From GCA-2794515 sp034436155 (GTDB taxonomy: Bacteria; Chloroflexota; Anaerolineae; Aggregatilineales; Phototrophicaceae): a DNA stretch of 64,000 nucleotides. The position numbers and the translations under genes are program-made. The stretch covers positions 1 through 64,000 of the forward strand of contig DAOTVP010000069.1 in NCBI GenBank assembly GCA_034436155.1. The letters run 5' to 3'. Position 1 is the first letter of the stretch. Each line of letters opens with the position of its first letter. Of the stretch, positions 8,775-16,193 are shown piece after piece. The notes beneath the pieces are model-generated. The model ran no database searches, was not told the DNA's origin, and saw only the letters and a program-made list of their open reading frames with translations.

Positions 8775-8923
8775 AGGCAAAAGATATTTTGGGATTTTAC
8801 GATGCGTATTATGTGCGTTATGGTGAAGCGGTTTATTTGCATTTCAACGATATTTTGAATGATGCCAAAATACAACATCATCACTTCATAGACGACCTCA
8901 AAAAATTAGCAGAAAGTGGATAA
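8771..8923 (+). CDS. Small protein or fragment coupled to the methyltransferase remnant
   Basis: A 50-codon frame beginning at ATG 8771, overlapping the previous stop (ATGA), and ending six bases before the next gene. The product is a mixed acidic/aromatic peptide (FYDAYYVRYGEAVYLHFNDI). I recognise no domain. It may be the start of a cognate restriction gene cut short, or a small accessory protein. The ATGA coupling is the main reason to list it. Confidence 0.4.
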   Translation: MKAKDILGFYDAYYVRYGEAVYLHFNDILNDAKIQHHHFIDDLKKLAESG

Positions 8924-8928
8924 GCCCC

Positions 8929-9636
8929 ATGAAACAACTCACACCCAACCTATACGGCATTTTGACCAGCTTTCAATTCATGAACAGTTACCTCCTCGAT
9001 ACAGGCGATGGTCTGGTGGTGATTGATACGGGAACATCCGCCAAGCACATAGACCTGCTCGAAAAAGGGTTATCTGCAAAAGGGTGGTCATTCGCCGATA
9101 TTAACCACATCCTCATCACCCATTGTCATTACGACCATATCGGCGGATTAGCTTACCTGCAGACCCAAACCGATGCCCCCACCTATGCCCATAGCGCCGA
9201 TGCGTCCATTATTCGGGGTGATAAAATACCCGACTTCGCGCCAGCAGACGAACTGGGCATCTTCAACCGTTGGATGCGCCGTATGATAATGAGTCGCAAA
9301 TTCCCGTCTGGGCGGGTGGATATAGAATTACGCGATCAACAAGTTTTAGGCGACATCATGCCCAATTTAACCGTAATTCACTTGCCCGGTCATAGTTATG
9401 GGCAAGTCGGATTTTGGCTACCCGATGAACGCATCCTCATCGGCGGTGATGTGATGATAAATACCCCATTCGGGATGAAAATGCCCCTGCGTGCCGCCTC
9501 GCCCGATTGGGCAGAAGCCAAACGCTCTATCAAACGGGTGGCGGGGATGGATGTGAAGGCGATTTGTGTAGGGCATGGTCGCCCGGTCATGCAAAACGCG
9601 CATGAGCGCATCGCCAATTTAGCACAAAGACTTTAA
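8929..9636 (+). CDS. Metallo-beta-lactamase-fold hydrolase
   Basis: A 235-residue cytoplasmic protein with the MBL signature THCHYDHIGG (His65, His67, Asp69, His70), a later His in LPGHSYGQ (~154), the bridging Asp in IGGDVM (~174) and a final His in VGHGRP (~221). All ligands for a two-zinc site are present. The family hydrolyses thioesters, lactones, phosphoesters or lactams; the substrate cannot be told here. Closest in layout to the general glyoxalase-II-like or lactonase-like group. ATG 8929 is six bases after the previous stop. A hairpin at 9663-9686 follows before galE. Confidence 0.9.
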   Translation: MKQLTPNLYGILTSFQFMNSYLLDTGDGLVVIDTGTSAKHIDLLEKGLSAKGWSFADINHILITHCHYDHIGGLAYLQTQTDAPTYAHSADASIIRGDKIPDFAPADELGIFNRWMRRMIMSRKFPSGRVDIELRDQQVLGDIMPNLTVIHLPGHSYGQVGFWLPDERILIGGDVMINTPFGMKMPLRAASPDWAEAKRSIKRVAGMDVKAICVGHGRPVMQNAHERIANLAQRL

Positions 9637-9662
9637 CTGATAATCGGTGTATCATGTTGCAT

Positions 9663-9686
9663 GTAGGGGCATGATCGTTCATGCCC
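9663..9686. repeat. GTAGGGGC-type palindrome
   Basis: Reads GTAGGGGCATGATCGTTCATGCCC; GGGCATGA (9667-9674) pairs with TCATGCCC (9679-9686). Similar palindromes lie at 47427-47455 and 61499-61526, all between genes. It sits between the MBL gene and galE, with no T-run for a classic terminator. Confidence 0.6.
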
Positions 9687-9711
9687 AAAACCATTCACAC
9701 AGGAGCGATAT

Positions 9712-10704
9712 ATGAAAATTTTGGTCACAGGTGGCGCGGGCTATATCGGCAGTCATGTGGTACAAATGTTGATTGAACAAGGGCATGAGGTGGTCGTATT
9801 CGATAATTTGGTGGCGGGCTATCGGCAAGCGGTGCATCGGCAAGCGACTTTTATCTTGGGCGATTTGATGCGACCCGATGATATTTCTGCCTGCTTTGCC
9901 TCGTATCAGTTTGATGGCGTTATGCACTTCGCCTCGCATATCCAAGTCGGCGAAAGCATGAGCAAACCGTTCAAATATCTGCGTGATAACATCACAGGGC
10001 TGATCAATTTGCTCGAATATGTGACAGAATACAAAGTCGGGCGCTTCATCCTCTCATCCACCGCCGCGTTGTTCGATAATCCGCAACGCATCCCGATTGA
10101 TGAGACCGAAATGCAACAACCGGGCAGTATCTATGGCGAGACGAAATATGTTGGTGAGCGCCTGCTCAAATGGATGGATACATTATACGGCTTGCGCTAT
10201 TGCGCCCTGCGTTATTTTAATGCCTGTGGCGCACATCCCGATGGGCATATCGGCGAGGCGCACAAACCAGAAACCCACCTCATCCCCCTGATTTTGCAAG
10301 TGGCGCTCGGTCAACGCGAAAAAATCGCCATTTACGGCACAGATTACGATACCCCCGATGGGACGTGTATCCGCGATTATATCCACGTTCAAGATTTAGC
10401 TACCGCCCATATTTTGGCGCTCCACGCTTTAGCCGATGGTCATAGTCGTGTGTATAATTTGGGCAACGGCACCGGTTTTTCGGTGCGCGAAGTGATTGAG
10501 GTCTGCCGAGAAGTGACCGGGCATCCGATTCCTGCCGTTGAGACAGCACGTCGGGCTGGTGACTTAGCCCGTCTCGTGGCAGATAGCACCAAGATCAAGT
10601 CTGAACTCGGTTGGAATCCGCAATACACCGACCTCAAACGGATTGTCGAAACCGCTTGGAAATGGCATCAATCGCATCCGAATGGCTATAACGACCAAGT
10701 ATAG
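9712..10704 (+). CDS. galE: UDP-glucose 4-epimerase
   Basis: A 330-residue SDR-family enzyme interconverting UDP-glucose and UDP-galactose with bound NAD. The Rossmann motif GGAGYIGSHV opens the protein. The catalytic triad is visible as SSTAALFD (Ser/Thr) and YGETK (Tyr-x-x-x-Lys), followed by RYFNACGAHPDG, YGTDYDTPDGTCIRDYIHV and YNLGNGTGFSV, all diagnostic for GalE rather than other sugar dehydratases. The length is normal. AGGAGCG is upstream of the ATG. It may supply activated galactose for the polysaccharide pathway implied by the transferase at 14582-16021, although a large unrelated gene lies between. Confidence 0.95.
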   Translation: MKILVTGGAGYIGSHVVQMLIEQGHEVVVFDNLVAGYRQAVHRQATFILGDLMRPDDISACFASYQFDGVMHFASHIQVGESMSKPFKYLRDNITGLINLLEYVTEYKVGRFILSSTAALFDNPQRIPIDETEMQQPGSIYGETKYVGERLLKWMDTLYGLRYCALRYFNACGAHPDGHIGEAHKPETHLIPLILQVALGQREKIAIYGTDYDTPDGTCIRDYIHVQDLATAHILALHALADGHSRVYNLGNGTGFSVREVIEVCREVTGHPIPAVETARRAGDLARLVADSTKIKSELGWNPQYTDLKRIVETAWKWHQSHPNGYNDQV

Positions 10705-10793
10705 ATTTTTTAATTGAGGCGGATACAGGCTGATTAGCCATCCGCCAACACTCATCCACACGACCTTAACCAAAACTTAACCTGTTGGCATAA

Positions 10794-10812
10794 CATTTAA
10801 CACCATTAAATG
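10794..10812. promoter_or_regulatory. Inverted repeat upstream of the secreted nuclease gene
   Basis: CATTTAA (10794-10800) and TTAAATG (10806-10812) form a seven-base inverted repeat with a five-base gap, about 60 bases before the start codon. The surrounding 10705-10872 gap is AT-rich. It could be a repressor or activator site; no promoter pair was convincing. Confidence 0.25.
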
Positions 10813-10872
10813 ACGTTATAGCGTTACAATCTGTCCGTCTTTTTCAATGCCTATTTATCACAAGGACAGGAC

Positions 10873-13800
10873 ATGCACCTATTTTTCATGCAAAACAAAT
10901 ATCGTCTATCTATGATTGGGATTATTCTGCTAGGGATAATTGTTTTTTCGTTCACGCCATCTGGGTTATATGTTGCCCAAGCGCAAGGCACATTGCCATT
11001 TAGCGAAAATTTTAGCACCTTTACGGGTGCTGGATTTGATACAACACCTGCCGCGGGTCAACTCGATTCGGACACATGGCGTATCACAGGGATGAGCGAG
11101 GGCGATGGTACATTCGGCGGTACGCATACTGCGGGCGATTTTGCGCGTGGTACATCGACTGGTGGTATAACCACAGGTGGTACTTATGCCTTCAATGTGG
11201 GGTCTGGCAATATCATCTTGGGTGTTCAACCAACAGACCCCGATTTTACACCAGGGACGATCACTCTACGCATTCAGAATACAACGGGTAGCCCTATCAC
11301 TGATTTGAATGTGGCTTATGACATTTTTTATCGGAATGACCAACCGCGTTCTAATTCGTTGAATTTTGGTCATTCGACAGATGATATGACCTATACAATG
11401 GTGGGGGCGCTTGATTTTACAACTCCCCTTGCGGCGGATGCTTTAGGCTGGCAATCGGTTGCCCGTAGCACAACGATTACAGGTCTGAATATTCCCAATG
11501 GAGATTTTGTTTATTTGCAGTGGAGAGGGAATGATGCAGGTGGATCCGGTGGTCGTGACGAATATGGCATCGATAATGTATCGGTCACACTCGGCACACC
11601 AACCGATACACCGCCCACCGTCACATCCACGACCCCGATCAATGGCGCGACAGGCGTTTTGGTGAATAGCAATATCACCATCAATTTTTCTGAGGCGGTA
11701 GATATTTCTGCGGGCGCATTCACACTGGATTGCGATACCTTCACAACCACCCCCGCCCTACCCGCCACCAACATCACCAGCATCGTTTTAGACCCAACGG
11801 GCGATATGCCTAACAGCACGACTTGTAATGTGGTCGTCTTGGCGGGGAATGTGACCGACCGTGACGGCACAGCCGATAATATGGTGGCGAATTATACATT
11901 TAGCTTCACCACCGAAGCCGCGCCGACCATCACCTATATTCATGATGTACAAGGCAATGGGAGCGCCAGCCCCATCACGGGTAGCACGGTGACAGTCGAA
12001 GCGGTGGTTATCGGCGATTTTCAAGGTCCCGCGGCGACTGAATTACGCGGTTTCTTCATCCAAGAAGAAGATGCCGATATTGATGCCGACCCCATGACAT
12101 CCGAAGGGCTTTTTGTGTTCTGTTCAACCTGTCCAGACGTGGTGAATGTCGGCGATATTGTGCGTGTGACAGGTAGCGTGAGCGAATTCTTCAATATGAC
12201 CCAAATCACCGCCTCAACTGCGGGGAGTGTGGTCGTAATCAGCACAGGCAATCCGTTACCATCATTCAGCATCATTGACCTGCCCGTTGTGGGAAATATC
12301 AACGACTTCTATGAGCCATTAGAAGGGATGCTGGTCAGATTTAACGACACGCTCACCGTCAGCGAATATTTTGAATTGGCACGTTACGGTCAAATCGTGT
12401 TGTATGAAGGGGGTCGCCCGTATCAATTCACGCATACCAACGTGCCAAGCGTGGCGGGATACACCACCCATCTGGATAATTTGGCACGCCGTAGAATCAT
12501 CTTAGATGATCTGAATAACACCCAAAACGCGCCACTCGGCACAACCGAATTCATTTATCACCCCCAACCGGGCGGATTTAGCACCACCAATTATTTCAGA
12601 GGTGGTGATACGATCAGTAGCCTGACGGGTATTTTACACTGGTCATTCGCAGGTCTGGCTGGCACGGATGCGTGGCGGATTCGTCCTATCCCCAATTACC
12701 CGATCACCTTCGCCTCTGCCAATCCCCGTCCGAGCGCCCCAAGCGTGACAGGTGATATCACGGTTGCCAGTTACAATGTGTTGAATTATTTCACCACGAT
12801 TGATACCACCCCCAGCAACAATACAGGTACTTGTGGTCCCTCTGGGACGATGGATTGTCGTGGGGCGGATAGCACCGCCGAATTGACACGTCAGACTGAT
12901 AAATTAGTCACCGCATTGCAAGGGTTGGATGCCGATATTTTTGGTCTCATCGAAATCCAAAATACGAATGATTATTCGACACTCGCCACGCTGGTCGCCA
13001 GCCTGAACGCCGTGGTCGGCGCGGGTACGTATGATTATGTCCGCCCATTGACACCGAGCGATTGGGTTGGGACGGACGCGATCAACAATGCCTTCATCTA
13101 TAAAACGGCAGTGGTGCAACCGATAATTGTGTATGTAGATACAGACCCTATCAACAACCGTCCGACATTAGCGGTATTATTCGAGGTGATAGACCCGCTT
13201 AATCCAAGCATTGGACAACAATTCCATGTGGTGGTCAATCACTTCAAGTCGAAAGGGTCTTCTGCGGGGCTACCGGGCGATACCGACCAAGGCGATGGTC
13301 AAGCGCAATCCAACGCCACCCGTGTGGCACAAGCCAATCGCCTGATTTCATGGGTGAATACCACCCTCGTCCCCAACGACCCCGATGTCCTCATCATCGG
13401 CGATTTGAACTCGTATAAACGCGAAGACCCCATCACCACATTAATCGGCGCGGGTTATACCGATTTAGTCGAATTATTCGGCGGGGCAAATGCCTATAGC
13501 TATTTGTTTGATGGGCAATTAGGGTATCTCGACCATGCCCTCGCCAACGCCAGTTTGCTCCCGTATGTGACAGGCGCAACCGAATGGCATATCAACGCCG
13601 ATGAAGTGCCGTTGTTCGATTATAACGACACCATTCAAGATACAGGCGAAGCATCTTTTGAGCGCAAACCCAACGCCAACCCATTATATCAGGTCAATCC
13701 GTATCGCACATCCGACCACGACCCCGTTTTGGTTGGCTTAACCTTCCCGCCAGCGCCCGCGCCGATTGTCACCAGCGCCATCGAAATTGATGGGGCGGGG

Positions 13801-14451
13801 TCTGTCGTTAGCACCAACCCCGCGGCACCCGCTATCATCAACAACCCTGTCACCACGCTACAAGTGACCTTCAGCATCCCCGTCCAAAATGGCAATCCGC
13901 TCAACCCCGACCATGCCGATAACCCAGCCAATTACATCCTGTTGGCAGAAGGGTCTGTCGCGGGCTTCCAAACCACAGGCGTAAATGCCTGTGTAACAGG
14001 CGTGGACGCGGGCGATACTGCCGTCACATTCACGGTTGCCTACAATGCAGGCACGAACACCGCAACGTTGACCATCACAGGGGCATCGCCCTTCCCACCG
14101 TTGACCGTTGGCAAATATAGCCTGATTGTATGCGGTAGCACCTCTATCGTCAGCATCGTTGGCAATATCCCGTTGAATAACGGCACGGATGTGCAATATT
14201 TCTTCGATATTGTGGATAGAACCGTGAACCCCGTTGACCCTGTGAATCCCACCAACCCCGATACAACGGGCGCAGGCACAACCTTAACCCGTGAAGAAAT
14301 CCTCGCCAAAGTGAGCGGATTGCCCGCCACTGGTGAAACACCCCTGTGGGCAGATATGGCACGCATCGTCTTGGTGATGAGCGCGGTTATCGCCGTGATG
14401 ATCGCTATATTGGGTGGTTGGATGGTCATCCGTCGCAAACAAACCCGTTAA
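10873..14451 (+). CDS. Large secreted ExeM/NucH-type nuclease with LPATG cell-wall anchor
   Basis: A 1192-residue surface protein. Order: signal peptide (~1-38), a jelly-roll-like N-terminal domain, a bacterial Ig-like domain (~245-350, PINGATGVLVNSNITINFS), an OB-fold-like domain (~355-500), an endonuclease/exonuclease/phosphatase domain (~629-956) and another Ig-like domain. The nuclease core shows VASYNVLNYF, GLIEIQN, IIGDLNSY, GYLDHAL and SDHDPV, giving the Asn, Glu, Asp/Asn and His/Asp residues of the EEP active site. The tail has LPATG (1150-1154), a hydrophobic segment and RRKQTR: a sortase-type sorting signal. It probably degrades extracellular DNA at the cell surface for nutrients or biofilm turnover. 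A hairpin terminator follows. Confidence 0.88.
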   Translation: MHLFFMQNKYRLSMIGIILLGIIVFSFTPSGLYVAQAQGTLPFSENFSTFTGAGFDTTPAAGQLDSDTWRITGMSEGDGTFGGTHTAGDFARGTSTGGITTGGTYAFNVGSGNIILGVQPTDPDFTPGTITLRIQNTTGSPITDLNVAYDIFYRNDQPRSNSLNFGHSTDDMTYTMVGALDFTTPLAADALGWQSVARSTTITGLNIPNGDFVYLQWRGNDAGGSGGRDEYGIDNVSVTLGTPTDTPPTVTSTTPINGATGVLVNSNITINFSEAVDISAGAFTLDCDTFTTTPALPATNITSIVLDPTGDMPNSTTCNVVVLAGNVTDRDGTADNMVANYTFSFTTEAAPTITYIHDVQGNGSASPITGSTVTVEAVVIGDFQGPAATELRGFFIQEEDADIDADPMTSEGLFVFCSTCPDVVNVGDIVRVTGSVSEFFNMTQITASTAGSVVVISTGNPLPSFSIIDLPVVGNINDFYEPLEGMLVRFNDTLTVSEYFELARYGQIVLYEGGRPYQFTHTNVPSVAGYTTHLDNLARRRIILDDLNNTQNAPLGTTEFIYHPQPGGFSTTNYFRGGDTISSLTGILHWSFAGLAGTDAWRIRPIPNYPITFASANPRPSAPSVTGDITVASYNVLNYFTTIDTTPSNNTGTCGPSGTMDCRGADSTAELTRQTDKLVTALQGLDADIFGLIEIQNTNDYSTLATLVASLNAVVGAGTYDYVRPLTPSDWVGTDAINNAFIYKTAVVQPIIVYVDTDPINNRPTLAVLFEVIDPLNPSIGQQFHVVVNHFKSKGSSAGLPGDTDQGDGQAQSNATRVAQANRLISWVNTTLVPNDPDVLIIGDLNSYKREDPITTLIGAGYTDLVELFGGANAYSYLFDGQLGYLDHALANASLLPYVTGATEWHINADEVPLFDYNDTIQDTGEASFERKPNANPLYQVNPYRTSDHDPVLVGLTFPPAPAPIVTSAIEIDGAGSVVSTNPAAPAIINNPVTTLQVTFSIPVQNGNPLNPDHADNPANYILLAEGSVAGFQTTGVNACVTGVDAGDTAVTFTVAYNAGTNTATLTITGASPFPPLTVGKYSLIVCGSTSIVSIVGNIPLNNGTDVQYFFDIVDRTVNPVDPVNPTNPDTTGAGTTLTREEILAKVSGLPATGETPLWADMARIVLVMSAVIAVMIAILGGWMVIRRKQTR

Positions 14452-14480
14452 AACCATACCCAATAACCCATTTTGAGTCG

Positions 14481-14511
14481 AAAATGGGCAGAGCATTCTG
14501 CCCATTTTTTT
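14481..14511 (+). terminator. Rho-independent terminator after the nuclease gene
   Basis: AAAATGGGCAGA pairs with TCTGCCCATTTT around a GCAT loop, followed by a run of Ts. It lies 30 bases after the stop codon. The A-run on the 5' side means it could also act on the opposite strand. Confidence 0.85.
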
Positions 14512-14581
14512 ATGCCTATCATCCTGATGGATATGCTATAATAATAGGCTTAATCGTCTTGATAGAATATTGTTGTCATTT

Positions 14582-16021
14582 ATGGAAAACCGAAAAAAGA
14601 CCTCTTCATCTGAAATCAAATGGCTCATGCCCCTCGTCGATGCGATTTTGGCATTGGCGGCATTCATGTTGGCATATTATGTACGCTATAACCTACAAAT
14701 TTTACGCCCGGTATTCGAGCAAAACACTGCCCCATTCGATCCCTACATCCCGTATATGGGCGTGTTTGTGGTGTGGTTGTATATCGTGTATAACGGCAGT
14801 GGCTTGTATCAGACCGTGCGCGGGCGGGCGTGGATTCAAGAAGTATATGTGATTTTGAACGGCGCAACCAACGCCACGCTCATTATCATGGCGCTCAGTT
14901 TTGTGTTACAACCCTTCGTCTTTAGCCGTCTGATGTTGCTGTATGTGGCGGTCATCACCGTGATTTTGCTCTCATTCACGCGGGTTATCCAACGGGTGTT
15001 ACGAGCATGGCTACGCGGGCGCGGGATTGGGATTGAGCGCGTATTGATTATCGGCATGGATGAAGTGGGGCAAGCCGTTTTACGCACCGTCTTGGCACGC
15101 AAAGATTTGGGATTATATCCTGTCGGGTATGTAGATGATGATCCATCGCGTGGGGAAGCCGATTTAGGGCGGGTGCGTGGGTTGGGCAAAATCGAAAATA
15201 TCGCCCAAATCATCACCGATCATCATGTGGATACCGTGATTATCACCCTACGCTGGCAAGAATATGAACGCATCAACCAAATTGTGCGCGATTGCCAAAA
15301 TGCGGGCGTGGATGTGCGCGTTGTCCCCGATTTATTCCAGCTCAACCTCAAACAAGTCCAAGTCGAAAATTTAGACGGCATCCCGTTGTTGGGCGTTGGC
15401 GAAGAACCGCGCCTGAATGCCCGTGAACGCTTCCTCAAACGGTTCATTGATATTTCGCTTATCATCCTCGTCTCGCCGATTTTACTGTTGTTATTCGTGG
15501 TGATTGCGCTGGCGATACGCATAGAGGGACCTGGGCCCATCTTTTATTCGGCGACTCGCGTGGGCGAGAATGGCAAAAAATTTAAGATGGTCAAATTCCG
15601 TAGCATGATCCCTGATGCCGACAAATATCGCAAAGAGTTGGTCGAGACCAACGAACTCGATCCGCGCCACCCCAAAATTCGCAACGACCCGCGTATTACT
15701 CGTGTGGGGAAAATTATCCGCACCACCAGCCTCGATGAATTGCCAAACCTGATTAATGTGATTCGCGGGCAGATGAGCCTTGTCGGACCCAGACCGCCCA
15801 CGCCCGATGAGGTGGAATTGTATGATGAATGGCACAAACAACGGCTCAAGACCATGCCCGGTATCACAGGCTTGTGGCAAGTGAGCGGGCGTAGCGAAGT
15901 GCCGTTTGATGAAATGTGCTTATTGGATATTTATTACATCGAAAATTGGTCTTTGGGATTAGACATTCAAATTTTGTTGATGACTATCCCGCGTGTGGTA
16001 TTCAGACAAGGGGCATATTAA
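14582..16021 (+). CDS. Polyprenyl-phosphate sugar-1-phosphate transferase (exopolysaccharide)
   Basis: About 479 residues, WbaP/WcaJ-like. The N-terminal third has four to five membrane segments (AILALAAFMLAYYVRY, FVVWLYIVY, NATLIIMALSFVL, LLYVAVITVILLSF). A Rossmann-like CoA-binding domain follows (VLIIGMDEVGQAVLR, VGYVDDD). The last 200 residues are the bacterial sugar transferase domain: KRFIDISLIILVSPILLLL helix, GPIFYSATRVGENGKKF, KFRSM, TSLDELPNLINVIRGQMSLV and GPRPP. It starts a repeat unit by moving a sugar phosphate from UDP-sugar to undecaprenyl phosphate. ATG 14582 is preferred; a TTG at 14570 is in frame but has no better ribosome site. No other polysaccharide genes are adjacent. 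Confidence 0.93.
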   Translation: MENRKKTSSSEIKWLMPLVDAILALAAFMLAYYVRYNLQILRPVFEQNTAPFDPYIPYMGVFVVWLYIVYNGSGLYQTVRGRAWIQEVYVILNGATNATLIIMALSFVLQPFVFSRLMLLYVAVITVILLSFTRVIQRVLRAWLRGRGIGIERVLIIGMDEVGQAVLRTVLARKDLGLYPVGYVDDDPSRGEADLGRVRGLGKIENIAQIITDHHVDTVIITLRWQEYERINQIVRDCQNAGVDVRVVPDLFQLNLKQVQVENLDGIPLLGVGEEPRLNARERFLKRFIDISLIILVSPILLLLFVVIALAIRIEGPGPIFYSATRVGENGKKFKMVKFRSMIPDADKYRKELVETNELDPRHPKIRNDPRITRVGKIIRTTSLDELPNLINVIRGQMSLVGPRPPTPDEVELYDEWHKQRLKTMPGITGLWQVSGRSEVPFDEMCLLDIYYIENWSLGLDIQILLMTIPRVVFRQGAY

Positions 16022-16023
16022 TA

Positions 16024-16047
16024 TAGTTATTTAGTTATTTAGTTATT
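16024..16047. repeat. Short tandem repeat TAGTTATT x3
   Basis: Three perfect eight-base units follow directly after the stop codon of the sugar transferase gene. They are AT-rich and could slip, so the number may vary between strains. Confidence 0.7.
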
Positions 16048-16090
16048 TAGGGTATTTATGACATCAACAGGTTATATTTTGGGGTTATAA

Positions 16091-16173
16091 GGGCGGATAT
16101 ACACTTCGTTAATCCGCCCTACACGTATCACGGGTTGTACGGGACGATTAGCGCAAAGCGCGTATATCGTCCC
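16091..16173. repeat. Paired nested hairpins between convergent genes
   Basis: First hairpin: outer stem GGGCGGAT/ATCCGCCC (16091-16098, 16112-16119) around ATACACTTCGTTA. Second: GGGACGAT/ATCGTCCC (16141-16148, 16166-16173) around an inner GCGC-AAA-GCGC. Read in its own direction each is stem, ATA, inner loop, TA, stem; the first is on plus and the second on minus. The linker carries TACA and TGTA. This matches the composite elements at 24573, 25811 and 29771. It may terminate or protect transcripts from both sides. Confidence 0.75.
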
Positions 16174-16193
16174 TATTCCGCAAAAATGACAAA

